This document shows, piece after piece, positions 42,883 through 51,166 of a stretch of DNA of 64,000 nucleotides. The notes beneath the pieces were generated by a model. The model saw nothing but the letters and a program-made list of their open reading frames with translations. It was not told the origin of the DNA and did no database searches. This stretch comes from an uncultured Lachnospiraceae bacterium (GTDB lineage: Bacteria > Bacillota > Clostridia > Lachnospirales > Lachnospiraceae), in NCBI GenBank assembly GCA_910586205.1, contig CAJUGD010000008.1, positions 1 to 64,000 of the forward strand. Direction: 5' to 3'. The position numbers and the translations under genes were made by a program. How positions within the stretch are numbered: position 1 is the stretch's first letter; every line of letters begins with the position of its first letter.

Positions 42883-44241
42883 TCAGCATCCTTCCGTCTT
42901 CCCCTCAAGAAACCGCAGGATCCAATCTGCCCCCGAAGCATAGTACAGATGGGGAAAACCTGCAATCATCTGATCTGTCACGATCATACAGTCCCATTCC
43001 CGGCTGCTTAAGGGCTTTACTGCCTTTAAATCCTTTCCTGGCCGCGTGCTGTCCCAATAATGAAACTCATGGGCTCTTGCCATCCTGTTCCCCTGTCTGT
43101 CATACAATACAATATATCCAAACCGGGACAATCTCTCGGTCCGGTATGCCTTTCCCTCAATCAGCCCTGCCATGGGATAAAAGCATCCGTCCGTCCCCTC
43201 CAGCATTTCATGCAGATAAAGAAATCCCCCGCATTCTGCCAGGATTTTCACCCCTTGCTTTTCTGCTGACCGCAGTTCCTTTAGCATTGCCAGATTTTCC
43301 GACAGATCTTTTGCATATATTTCCGGGTATCCGCCTCCTAACAAAATTGCCGATATTCCCGCACAGGGCAGATTGTGGTCATGAAGCGGGCTGAAAGGAA
43401 CAATCTCCCACCCATTCTCCTCCAGCCATTCCAGATTCTCCTGATAATAAAAGCAAAATGCCTCATCCCTGGCCACGGCAATCCTCTTAAGCTCCTTCAC
43501 TCCAAAGCCAGATGTTTTCTGCTTTCTTATGCTTTTCTGCACAGGCGGCGCTTCCTCTGCCAGCTTGAGAAGCCCTTCTATATCTAGACAAGGCTCTAAC
43601 CGGTCCGCCAAAGCCTGCACCTTTTCCCGCAGCTTCGCCTGTTCTTCGGGAATATTCAGTCCCAGATGGCGGCTCTCCCACTCCGCTTCCTTTAAGACAG
43701 GAACCGCCCCGTACAGGCGAACTCCGGATTCCTCCAGATAGGGCCGCAGTCTTTCTGCCATGGCAGGCGAAGTCCTGTTAAGAATCACCCCGCGTATACC
43801 ACTGTCCGGCCTGTATTCCAGAAAACCCTTTACCAATGCTGCCAAAGACAGGCTGCTTTGCTTCCCATCCACCACCAATACTGCCGGCGTGTCTGTGATC
43901 TTCCCAATCTCATAGGCGCTGGCATGGGTACTGATTCCGGCCACCCCGTCATAATACCCCATAACCCCCTCTATGACCGCCATGTCCGCCCCTTGTGACT
44001 TTTCCTCAAAAAGCGATCTCACCTTCTCTGGCGGCAGAAAAAAGCTGTCCAGATTATACCCGGAAATCCCCAGCACATACCGGTGAAACATAGGATCAAT
44101 ATAATCCGGCCCGCATTTATAGGATACACAGGCAATCTTCCGCCTTCTTAAAATCTCCAGTATCCCGCAGGTGATCACGGTTTTCCCGCTGCCGCTGGAA
44201 GGCGCTGCAAGCAAAAGCCTGGGGAGCTTTTTCATTTTCAT
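42883..44241 (-). CDS. cbiA: Cobyrinic acid a,c-diamide synthase
   Basis: Amidates the a and c side chains of the corrin ring using glutamine and ATP in the anaerobic cobalamin pathway. The N-terminal P-loop domain has LAAPSSGSGKTVITCGILE. The C-terminal class I glutaminase domain has LLGGGYPEIYAKDLSENLAM and the nucleophile cysteine in ILAECGGFLYL, with the histidine in FPHLYYASGA. 452 residues is full length. GGAGAATAAATTTT precedes the ATG. It stands apart from cbiG and cbiD at 61.7-64 kb, so the pathway genes are dispersed here. Confidence 0.92.
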   Translation of the reverse strand: MKMKKLPRLLLAAPSSGSGKTVITCGILEILRRRKIACVSYKCGPDYIDPMFHRYVLGISGYNLDSFFLPPEKVRSLFEEKSQGADMAVIEGVMGYYDGVAGISTHASAYEIGKITDTPAVLVVDGKQSSLSLAALVKGFLEYRPDSGIRGVILNRTSPAMAERLRPYLEESGVRLYGAVPVLKEAEWESRHLGLNIPEEQAKLREKVQALADRLEPCLDIEGLLKLAEEAPPVQKSIRKQKTSGFGVKELKRIAVARDEAFCFYYQENLEWLEENGWEIVPFSPLHDHNLPCAGISAILLGGGYPEIYAKDLSENLAMLKELRSAEKQGVKILAECGGFLYLHEMLEGTDGCFYPMAGLIEGKAYRTERLSRFGYIVLYDRQGNRMARAHEFHYWDSTRPGKDLKAVKPLSSREWDCMIVTDQMIAGFPHLYYASGADWILRFLEGKTEGC

Positions 44242-44291
44242 AAAATTTATTCTCCGCTGTTGTATTTTCTAGAGTGTGTCTGAAAATCTGT

Positions 44292-44326
44292 GCAGACAAA
44301 AAAGAAACGTGCGCCGCCGGGCGCAC
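44292..44326 (-). terminator. Second terminator of the tRNA operon
   Basis: Minus-strand GTGCGCC-CGGC-GGCGCAC hairpin followed by GTTTCTTTTTT. It is distal to the 44329-44366 terminator and faces the same way. Confidence 0.85.
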
Positions 44327-44328
44327 CA

Positions 44329-44366
44329 TAAGAAAACAACGGTATCACTCACATGACACCGTTGTC
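44329..44366 (-). terminator. First terminator of the tRNA operon
   Basis: Eight base-pair stem ACAACGGT/ACCGTTGT, then TTTTCTT on the minus strand, about 110 bp after tRNA-Leu. Tandem terminators such as these are common behind stable-RNA operons. Confidence 0.8.
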
Positions 44367-44473
44367 TTTGTTTTTCCTACTAGAGCATATCTGAAAATCT
44401 AAAATTGTTCTCATCTGAAATTGCTCTCTCTGATTGAAACAAAGGTCTGCCTTTTCAGATTCAAATTATGGAA

Positions 44474-44557
44474 TGCGGGTAGCCGGACTTGAACCGGCAC
44501 GGGATTGCTCCCGAGAGATTTTAAGTCTCTTGTGTCTGCCTATTCCACCATACCCGC
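44474..44557 (-). tRNA. tRNA-Leu (anticodon TAA)
   Basis: 84 nt with acceptor arms GCGGGTA and TACCCGC, discriminator A, anticodon loop around CTTAAAA, and a long variable arm (CGGGAGCAATCCCG) as expected of a class II tRNA. CCA is not encoded. Last of five tRNAs. Confidence 0.95.
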
Positions 44558-44653
44558 ATTTGCAAAAATCTTTTGTCCGAAAATATGTACAATCCGTACA
44601 ATCTTCCCGAAACATCTTTTCGATAAAATGCACTTTGGCACATTCCATCAAAA

Positions 44654-44727
44654 CGACCCGGATGGGATTCGAACCCACGACCTCCGCCGTGACAGGGCGG
44701 CGCTCTAACCAGCTGAGCCACCGGGCC
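44654..44727 (-). tRNA. tRNA-Asp (anticodon GTC)
   Basis: 74 nt; acceptor GGCCCGG/CCGGGTC, discriminator G as typical of Asp, anticodon arm CCGCCCTGTCACGGCGG, T arm GTGGGTTCGAATCCCAT. CCA not encoded. Confidence 0.95.
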
Positions 44728-44798
44728 AAAACACGCTGTCATCATCTGACTTCTTCCAGTGATGACGGGCTGCTATGCAAAATAACAAAGAACAAAAA

Positions 44799-44872
44799 TG
44801 GACCTTCGGGGACTCGAACCCAGGACCGACCGGTTATGAGCCGGTTGCTCTAACCAACTGAGCTAAAGGTCC
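44799..44872 (-). tRNA. tRNA with CAT anticodon (Met elongator or Ile2)
   Basis: 74 nt beginning GGACCTTTAGCTCAGTTGG, anticodon arm ACCGGCTCATAACCGGT, discriminator A. It is not an initiator (no three-G:C-pair stem and no C1:A72 mismatch). The acceptor start GGACCTTTAGCTCAG resembles tRNA-Ile2, whose C34 is changed to lysidine by TilS, but elongator Met cannot be excluded from sequence alone. Confidence 0.85.
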
Positions 44873-44888
44873 GAACTTTTGCTGCAAA

Positions 44889-44960
44889 TGACCCCAACGA
44901 GATTCGAACTCGTGTTACCGCCGTGAAAGGGCGATGTCTTAACCGCTTGACCATGGGGCC
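44889..44960 (-). tRNA. tRNA-Glu (anticodon TTC)
   Basis: 72 nt; acceptor GGCCCCA/TGGGGTC with discriminator A, anticodon loop CTTTCAC, T arm CGAGTTCGAATCTCG. CCA not encoded. Confidence 0.95.
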
Positions 44961-44989
44961 AGAAATCATGCTGGTCACCATGGACCCAA

Positions 44990-45062
44990 CTCCCCGAGTA
45001 GGACTTGAACCTACGACAGCGCGGTTAACAGCCGCGTGCTCTACCGACTGAGCTATCGAGGA
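44990..45062 (-). tRNA. tRNA-Asn (anticodon GTT)
   Basis: 73 nt; acceptor TCCTCGA/TCGGGGA, discriminator G, anticodon arm CGCGGCTGTTAACCGCG. First of the five-tRNA transcript, about 15 bp after the expected transcription start. Confidence 0.95.
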
Positions 45063-45083
45063 CTATTGATGAGCAACGAAGGT

Positions 45084-45113
45084 ATTATACAACACCATTC
45101 GCCGCTCTGTCAA
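45084..45113 (-). promoter_or_regulatory. Consensus promoter of the tRNA operon
   Basis: Minus-strand TTGACA (45108-45113), 18 bp, TATAAT (45084-45089). Both hexamers are perfect, as expected for a highly expressed stable-RNA operon. Confidence 0.9.
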
Positions 45114-45133
45114 GGAATTTTACAAATTTCTTT

Positions 45134-46147
45134 TTATATTACCATATCTGCTCTGATCTCCTCCAGAGAATGAGCCCCGCACATTGCCATGGTATCCTTC
45201 AGTTCTCCCCCAAGACGTGTCACCAGTTCCTTTACACCTTCCGTACCGCCTCCATACACTGCGGTCACAAAAGGACGGCAGATCAGCACTCCGTCTGCCC
45301 CCAGCGCCAATGCCTTGAAAATATCCGTACCGCTTCGGATTCCTCCGTCCACCAGCACAGTCACAGAGCCAGCCATCTCCTTTGCAATGGCAGGAAGCAC
45401 TTCTGCTGTAGACGGGCACTGATCCAGCACCCGGCCTCCATGATTGGACACCACGATTGCCGCTGCCCCGGCCTCTCTTGCTTTTACGGCTCCTTTTACG
45501 GTCATAATGCCCTTGACGATAAAGGGAATCCCCGCCTCCTTAATGATCTGCGACAATTCCTCCACCGTCTTGCTGCCTGCAGGGGGATCCATATTTTTAA
45601 GAAACGGCAGGCCGGCCGCATCCACATCCATGGCAGCGGCAAAAGCGCCGGATTCCCGCACCAGCTTTAGCTTTTCCCGAATGGTCTTAAGATTCCAGGG
45701 CTTCACAGTAGGCACTCCTGCCCCGTTTGCCTTTTGAATGGCGTCAGCAGCAGCCTTCATCACCAAAGGATCCGTCCCATCGCCCGTAAAAGCCGCAATC
45801 CCCATCTGTTCGCAAGACGGCACCAAAATCTCATTATATTCTGCATCACTGTATTGGCTGCCATAATGCAGCTTAACAGCACCTACCGGTCCGGCAAAAA
45901 ACGGATACGCAAACTCCCGGCCAAACAGGCGGCAATGGGTATCTACCGGACGATTCTCACACAAGGTATCCATCTGCACCCGGATCTCCTTCCATTTATC
46001 GTAATTCCGGATAGCAGTATCCCCCACGCCCTTTGCCCCTGGTCCCGGTATCTGGTTTCTGCAGGCACGCCCATTGCACACCTGACATCCTTTACAATAA
46101 GGTCCAAGGCACATCCGGGCCTTCTCCAAAACTTCCTGGTATGTCAT
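45134..46147 (-). CDS. FMN-dependent alpha-hydroxy-acid dehydrogenase
   Basis: A 337-residue FMN_dh-family protein (lactate oxidase/dehydrogenase, glycolate oxidase group). The catalytic histidine lies in IVVSNHGGRVLDQCPSTAEV, and VTVLVDGGIRSGTDIFKALA plus GADGVLICRPF form the FMN phosphate site. The N-terminal YCKGCQVCNGRACRN has four cysteines, unusual for the family core, which may bind an iron-sulfur cluster or link to an electron acceptor. The redox partner could be the EFR1-type ferredoxin of the same operon. It is the last of four genes and follows acylphosphatase by 80 bp. CAGGAGGAAGGAT precedes the ATG. Confidence 0.88.
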   Translation of the reverse strand: MTYQEVLEKARMCLGPYCKGCQVCNGRACRNQIPGPGAKGVGDTAIRNYDKWKEIRVQMDTLCENRPVDTHCRLFGREFAYPFFAGPVGAVKLHYGSQYSDAEYNEILVPSCEQMGIAAFTGDGTDPLVMKAAADAIQKANGAGVPTVKPWNLKTIREKLKLVRESGAFAAAMDVDAAGLPFLKNMDPPAGSKTVEELSQIIKEAGIPFIVKGIMTVKGAVKAREAGAAAIVVSNHGGRVLDQCPSTAEVLPAIAKEMAGSVTVLVDGGIRSGTDIFKALALGADGVLICRPFVTAVYGGGTEGVKELVTRLGGELKDTMAMCGAHSLEEIRADMVI

Positions 46148-46227
46148 ATCCTTCCTCCTGATCTCCCATCATTTCTCATACAGCAGCCGTTCAGATGCCC
46201 ACCAATCCTCATACAGCCCTTCTGCCG

Positions 46228-46497
46228 TTAATTGGCCATCTGAAATCCACGCTCCTTTTTCAGAGGCATGTCCGTTACCTCCATATCCTCAATCCGGATA
46301 TAAGGCTGCTTATGAAGCGCTGTCACCATGTCCCAAATCACGTTCTCCTCCCCCTGGGCCTCCAATTCAACCCTTCCGTCCCAAAGATTCTGCACATAGC
46401 CCGTAAGCCCTAAAGACTGGGCAATACGGCATGCCTGGAAACGGAACCCCACCTCCTGGACACGCCCGGAAAAGTAAAAATGCTTTCTCGTTTTCAT
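46228..46497 (-). CDS. acyP: Acylphosphatase
   Basis: An 89-residue enzyme that hydrolyses acyl phosphates such as acetyl phosphate. Catalytic residues are R19 in QEVGFRFQ and N37 in TGYVQNLWDG; both lie in the standard motifs. Full length. CAGGAGGATTTAC precedes the ATG. It lies in an operon with the EFR1 ferredoxin (64 bp) and FMN dehydrogenase. Confidence 0.92.
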   Translation of the reverse strand: MKTRKHFYFSGRVQEVGFRFQACRIAQSLGLTGYVQNLWDGRVELEAQGEENVIWDMVTALHKQPYIRIEDMEVTDMPLKKERGFQMAN

Positions 46498-46560
46498 GTA
46501 AATCCTCCTGTCAGGCTTTTATTCCTCTGATTGAAGCAGACAGAGCATGATTCTTTCTTT

Positions 46561-47343
46561 TTAAACCATAAAAAATTCCGCTTCCTTCCGCTCTGCACAG
46601 ACTTTCTTCAGCTTCTGCCTCACTGCCATCAGCACCACAGGATTGATCCGACGCGCTCCTGACGGACACTGCCTGACACAGCGCATACAAAGAATGCACC
46701 TCTCCGAATCCGTTATCCTTGGATCTGTCCGGGAGATTGCCTGCATGGGACAATTCCTTACGCAAAGGCCGCATGCCTTACAGGAAGATCCTGCCTTGAT
46801 TTTTAAAGGCACTCCGTGATATTTGCGGAACGGCCTGCTGCCCGGCGTCTTCAAATCTCCGATCCGGTAATTGCTCTCCAACTCCCAAAACCGCCTTCCA
46901 AGTTCCCTTCCGAACTGCTTCAGCTTCTTCCGATCCTGCTTGTCCGGCCTTCCCTGGGCAATGGAGCGGACAATGTTGTGCTCTGCCGGCACGGCTGCTG
47001 CTGCCACAGGCCGAAACCCCTGTCTTACCAGGATCAGCTTCAGCTCCAAAAGGGCATCTTCATAAGCCCGGTTTCCGTAGGTCACCACCAATACTGCCGC
47101 TGTCTTGCGGCCATGAAGCTTTTTCAGCCGTTCTGCTGCCACGGCCGGCACCCGCCCCCCATACACCGGCACGCCTATTATCACTGCCTCGTTTTCCAAA
47201 AAATGATAATCCGGACGTTTTCCGGGCCCTGTCAGATCCAACAGGGACTGCTGACTGGAAAGCTGTGCTGCAATCAGCTCCACTGCTGTCTTTGTATTTC
47301 CTGTAGGACTGAAATATACACCGGTAATCTGCTTGATATTCAT
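46561..47343 (-). CDS. EFR1-type flavodoxin/ferredoxin fusion
   Basis: A 260-residue cytoplasmic electron carrier. Residues 1-160 resemble flavodoxin (GVYFSPTGNTKTAVELIAAQ binds FMN phosphate; VIIGVPVYGGRVP). The C-terminal third has two [4Fe-4S] clusters in CKACGLCVRNCPMQ and CILCMRCVRQCPSG. The same domain pairing is called EFR1. Its redox partners are unknown; the FMN dehydrogenase two genes downstream is a candidate. GGAGGATATGTA precedes the ATG. Confidence 0.9.
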   Translation of the reverse strand: MNIKQITGVYFSPTGNTKTAVELIAAQLSSQQSLLDLTGPGKRPDYHFLENEAVIIGVPVYGGRVPAVAAERLKKLHGRKTAAVLVVTYGNRAYEDALLELKLILVRQGFRPVAAAAVPAEHNIVRSIAQGRPDKQDRKKLKQFGRELGRRFWELESNYRIGDLKTPGSRPFRKYHGVPLKIKAGSSCKACGLCVRNCPMQAISRTDPRITDSERCILCMRCVRQCPSGARRINPVVLMAVRQKLKKVCAERKEAEFFMV

Positions 47344-47375
47344 TACATATCCTCCACCGCATTCCTGTTTATCTT

Positions 47376-47672
47376 CTAAAAATGTCCTGCCAAAAATTCT
47401 TCATTCAACCATCCCACTGCCTCCCAAAGCCCGTCCTCATGAAACGGAAAATCCTTTTTATGCTTTTTTTCTTCTTCCGTCTTCTCATAATGAAACGGCT
47501 CTGGCCAGATAACCGCTTCTAAAACGGTTTCTGTCTTGTCCTCCTGTTCCTGGCTGCCCTGCTCTTTTGTCCGCTCCGCCTTCTGAAGAAGGTAACGCAT
47601 CCCCTGATAGCTTCCGGTAAACCGGCTCTTTTTCAGAAAAGCCATGGAAATCTGGCCATGCAGCTCAATCAT
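47376..47672 (-). CDS. Small hypothetical protein
   Basis: A 98-residue soluble protein, MAFLKKSRFTGSYQGMRYLL opening followed by VIWPEPFHYEKTEEEKKHKK and DGLWEAVGWLNEEFLAG. It resembles small uncharacterised proteins of Lachnospiraceae, but I cannot name a family. GAGGGGGCATCAGA precedes the ATG at 47672; an internal ATG at 47645 could also serve. First gene of the operon, preceded by the promoter at 47715-47743 and followed by the EFR1 gene after 32 bp. Confidence 0.7.
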   Translation of the reverse strand: MIELHGQISMAFLKKSRFTGSYQGMRYLLQKAERTKEQGSQEQEDKTETVLEAVIWPEPFHYEKTEEEKKHKKDFPFHEDGLWEAVGWLNEEFLAGHF

Positions 47673-47714
47673 TCTGATGCCCCCTCTGCTGCTTTCTCAA
47701 AACGCTTTTTTATT

Positions 47715-47743
47715 ATTGTACCGGGAATCTTCCCAAATGTCCA
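47715..47743 (-). promoter_or_regulatory. Promoter of the small protein / EFR1 / acyP / FMN dehydrogenase operon
   Basis: Minus-strand TGGACA (47738-47743), 17 bp, TACAAT (47715-47720); five of six bases match consensus in each. The spacer contains GGGAA-GA-TTCCC, an inverted repeat that could be an operator. Confidence 0.65.
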
Positions 47744-47882
47744 CCTTCTTCTGGTATTTTCCCGTATTATCTTGAATCTCATGTTACTGTTCACCGGGCG
47801 GGGAAAACCGGACGAAAACAGACGTCAAGCTTTGATAGCCGGTAACCAAGCCCAGACGGTTGGCTTCTCCGCAAAAGAAGAA

Positions 47883-47918
47883 GAACCCCCGTTTGTACTG
47901 ACATACATTCGGGGGTTC
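47883..47918 (-). terminator. Terminator of the helicase-nuclease gene
   Basis: Eight base-pair stem GAACCCCC/GGGGGTTC with a 20-base loop and T-rich sequence on the minus-strand 3' side (TTCTTCTTTT). It lies 43 bp after the stop at 47961. Confidence 0.8.
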
Positions 47919-47960
47919 ATTCTTTTTGCCCTATGGACACTTCAATCTTTTTTGCCCACT

Positions 47961-50900
47961 CTAACGGCGCACCTTAAAATAAGCCTCCAGCACCCCCTTA
48001 ATGTGCTGGTAACGTCTGGCATAACAATTTTCCACCCGGATCAATTCGATGTGGCGGGCCTGGCAGATCTGCTGTTTCCTTCTGTCCCTTTCCATGACCA
48101 CCTCATCCTCAAAATGCTCCTTTCCGTCCAGCTCCACTGCCAGCACCGGAGATTTCCCCTCTGTTCCCGGCCCTTTCGGCCGCTCATACACCACAAAATC
48201 AAACTTTCCGGAATAAAACAAATCCCCCTTATCCGCCTCACCGATTATTTCAGACACCTCCACCCCCTGTTCCACAAAAAAACGGTTCTGGGAAAGCCAG
48301 ATATTTTCCAAAGCATGATTTAAGGTTTTTAAAAACACCTCCTCAACAGCAGCAGAAAAAGGCTTAATGCCGAGTGCCCTGGAATCCGGGCTCTTGGGCG
48401 CTACCTTGGAAGCGCCGTTGGATTTTACATAACGAACCAGGTCATACAGATCATCCTCTCCTTCTTTGCCGTGAAGACGCTCTAAGTTTTTGCTGTTTCC
48501 CAGCACAATCAACTGTTCTCTCGCCCGGGAGGTGGCCACATTGATCAATTCCTTATTATTCTTCAGCCACTCATAGGTCCCGGCATGGGTATTATCCGTG
48601 ATGGCAGTGGAAAAAAGCACCACATCCTTCTCATCCCCCTGAAACGCATGAACCGTCCCGCAGGTCACATTCTGAAGCCCATGCCGTGCAAGCTGTTCTT
48701 CAATGGCATGCTTCTGATTCACAAATGGCGTGATCACGCCAATGGACTTATCTTTATTTTCCATGGCATACCGCAGTATGGCCTCCACCTCCGCAGGAGC
48801 CACATTTTTATGGTTGGTCCTCCCATCCTGCACATCCATATAGACTAAAGACTGAGGCAGACGGCTCTCGGAACGGATGAGAAGCTTGGAATTGTAATAT
48901 TTCTTATTGTTAAAATCAATAATCTGTCTGCTGCACCGGTAATGATACCGCAAAAGCACCTCATCGCTGACCGAATCACAGGCCAGAAAAGCTTTATAAA
49001 GGGAATTTTTCCGATAATCGTATTCCTCCGGAACCCCATACTTTCTCCGCAGCCGGAAATTACTCACCTCGTCTAACAAAATTACAGGATTTAGCTGCTG
49101 AGGATCTCCCACCATCATTAAGCTTTTCCCGCGGATGACCGGCACCAGGCCTACAGCCGTATTGCACTGGCTTGCCTCATCCATAACCGTCATATCAAAA
49201 TGGGGCTCTGGGCCTCCCACACGGCTGGCGGAAATACAGGTAGTGGCCACCACAGGGAACACGCGAAGCAGATGTTTTAAATTGTCTGTATCCTTTATAT
49301 ATCCGGAAAATTCGTCCAGACGGCACTCCTCATCTTCTATATACAGAATGTCTTTTAAATGCCTGCTGCCCGGCTCATCCAAACGCTGAATGCATCGGAT
49401 GGAAGCATAGTACAGGTATCGTTTCAGCTCCTCTGGATTTTCTGTCAAAAGCCCCAAGGCATCCTGATCCGTTATCTCCCCCAGCCGTTCCATCTGACGG
49501 TTTACCTGCTGAAGCTGCCGTCCTCCTAAGTCTGTCTCAAATGGCAGCATCTGCATGGAACGGCTCTTTCCCCGGCTGTATTCCAGCAGACGCCCAATGG
49601 TCTCGCTGCGCTCCTTCAGATCCAGCACATCCTCATAACGCCGCAAAAGCTCTGCCAAACGCTTCATCTGACCGGCCTGGTTTCCCCGGTTTTTCTCCAA
49701 AGCCTGCTCATTGATCGGAATATCCCTTACCTGCTCATACAGCATCCTCATGACAGAAAGCGCCTGTTTCACCTTGCTTGTATTCCCCAGACGGACTACG
49801 GGAAATGGGATCTTCTTCCCCTCATAAGTCAGCCTGGTCAGCTTTTCCACCACCCCGTCTATCGGGTGATTGTTGTAGGATGTAAACAGCAATGTTTTTC
49901 CGTTAAAAAATGCCGTGATGATGGTATTGATAATCGTGTTGGTCTTTCCGGTTCCCGGCGGTCCCTGAACATATGCCAAAGGATATTTCATGGCATGGTT
50001 CATGGCCAGAAGCTGATCTAAGTTGACTTTTCTGTCTAACAGAATGAGGGGCACCATTCTCCTGCTTCTGGGACGGTCTAAAAGATCCCCGAAAAAGGCC
50101 CGGATGGGGACTGTGACACGTTCATTCAGGTACATATCCAGAACGGCATTGTATTCCCGGCGCAGATTCAGCATCATATCCATGCCCAGTCCGATAATAT
50201 AGGGCATATCGTCCACCCCTAAAATTCTGCGGTTGTAACGGGTTACTGCGTCTTTTATCCTCTCCTGGTTTGCCTCAAAATCCTTAAGCAGCTCAAAATC
50301 CTCGGCATCCAGATACCGCCGTATGCTCTCCCTGGTGCCGTCTACCGTAAACTCCGTACAGACGGTAATGTTCTCGGCCACCCGAAGACAGCGCTGACGC
50401 ACATCTAAGTTTAGCTTGCGGTAAGCCAATACATACAGCCCTTTTCCTGTGTGAATACTCATCACATTGATGGCAAGGCTCTGGACGGCAAGATGCCTTT
50501 CTTTAGAATTCGGCGTCCGCTCTCCTGCCGCCAATCCGCCCAAAGCCAGATCTGATGCCTCTCCTGTCCCATCTGTCCGCACGTTTTTTTCCGCCTTAAT
50601 CTGAAAGCTTCTCACCACTTTTCTAAACTGCTCGTCGCTGAGAGGATATACATCCCCCTGAAAGCTTTCCCGATCCAAATACCGGAGCAGGGCAAAATCC
50701 TTTCTGTAGGGAACTCCGTCCATTTTGTAACAGTCCTCCAGATAATCCAGCACTTTCAGATTTGCCACATGATCAAACAGATCCTTATATTTATGAGGGT
50801 TATCATGAATATCCCGCACCAGCTTCTTGTTTACCTGGCAGTAAGAACCGTCCAGAACCTGAGAAGACAAGATGGAATCAATATAAATACGATCATAGGT

Positions 50901-51077
50901 TTCAACAGAATATTTCCCTAAATGTAATCCCTCCACCTTCAAGGTTTTCCGGGCAGCATCAAGATTCAGGATGCCGATCCAGTACCTTGTAATCTGTCCC
51001 TGCCAGTTTTTGTACTCAATCGTCATCCACTTTCCTTCATGAATTGCCTTGAAAATATCACGGTGGATTGTGTTCAT
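47961..51077 (-). CDS. WYL-like / SF1 helicase / DUF2726-type nuclease fusion protein
   Basis: A 1038-residue multidomain protein. Residues about 1-65 (IHEGKWMTIEYKNWQGQITR then YDRIYIDSI) have the pattern of a WYL-like ligand-sensing domain, with a second similar stretch near 200-260. The helicase core is DNA2/NAM7 type: Walker A QGPPGTGKTN (about residue 373), motif II VMDEASQCN (about 632), GDPQQLNPV, and C-terminal VHAFQGDEKDVVLFSTA and NVATSRAREQLIVLG. The last 110 residues form a PD-(D/E)xK-like fold with FDFVVYE and AVELDGKEHFEDE (about 987), as in DUF2726. Such fusions occur in defence and DNA-repair contexts; both are possible here, beside sbcCD. AAGGAGCAAAAGGA precedes the ATG. Confidence 0.85.
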   Translation of the reverse strand: MNTIHRDIFKAIHEGKWMTIEYKNWQGQITRYWIGILNLDAARKTLKVEGLHLGKYSVETYDRIYIDSILSSQVLDGSYCQVNKKLVRDIHDNPHKYKDLFDHVANLKVLDYLEDCYKMDGVPYRKDFALLRYLDRESFQGDVYPLSDEQFRKVVRSFQIKAEKNVRTDGTGEASDLALGGLAAGERTPNSKERHLAVQSLAINVMSIHTGKGLYVLAYRKLNLDVRQRCLRVAENITVCTEFTVDGTRESIRRYLDAEDFELLKDFEANQERIKDAVTRYNRRILGVDDMPYIIGLGMDMMLNLRREYNAVLDMYLNERVTVPIRAFFGDLLDRPRSRRMVPLILLDRKVNLDQLLAMNHAMKYPLAYVQGPPGTGKTNTIINTIITAFFNGKTLLFTSYNNHPIDGVVEKLTRLTYEGKKIPFPVVRLGNTSKVKQALSVMRMLYEQVRDIPINEQALEKNRGNQAGQMKRLAELLRRYEDVLDLKERSETIGRLLEYSRGKSRSMQMLPFETDLGGRQLQQVNRQMERLGEITDQDALGLLTENPEELKRYLYYASIRCIQRLDEPGSRHLKDILYIEDEECRLDEFSGYIKDTDNLKHLLRVFPVVATTCISASRVGGPEPHFDMTVMDEASQCNTAVGLVPVIRGKSLMMVGDPQQLNPVILLDEVSNFRLRRKYGVPEEYDYRKNSLYKAFLACDSVSDEVLLRYHYRCSRQIIDFNNKKYYNSKLLIRSESRLPQSLVYMDVQDGRTNHKNVAPAEVEAILRYAMENKDKSIGVITPFVNQKHAIEEQLARHGLQNVTCGTVHAFQGDEKDVVLFSTAITDNTHAGTYEWLKNNKELINVATSRAREQLIVLGNSKNLERLHGKEGEDDLYDLVRYVKSNGASKVAPKSPDSRALGIKPFSAAVEEVFLKTLNHALENIWLSQNRFFVEQGVEVSEIIGEADKGDLFYSGKFDFVVYERPKGPGTEGKSPVLAVELDGKEHFEDEVVMERDRRKQQICQARHIELIRVENCYARRYQHIKGVLEAYFKVRR

Positions 51078-51166
51078 TCCTTTTGCTCCTTGTCTTTTTT
51101 ACCCGTGAGCCAAATTGTCATTGTCATTTCAGACGGCTTTATCCCTTGCCCTTTGCAATCTGTACC

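Noticed and set aside
42746..42889. Extended N-terminus for the HPr-like protein
   Set aside because: The extra 48 residues have no HPr similarity and overlap cbiA; a strong ribosome site marks 42745.
44434..45065. Several open frames across the tRNA cluster
   Set aside because: They read through five clear tRNA genes and have no ribosome sites or protein-like composition.
45120..45419. 99-codon frame inside the FMN dehydrogenase gene
   Set aside because: It is an alternate-frame shadow of a well-supported gene.
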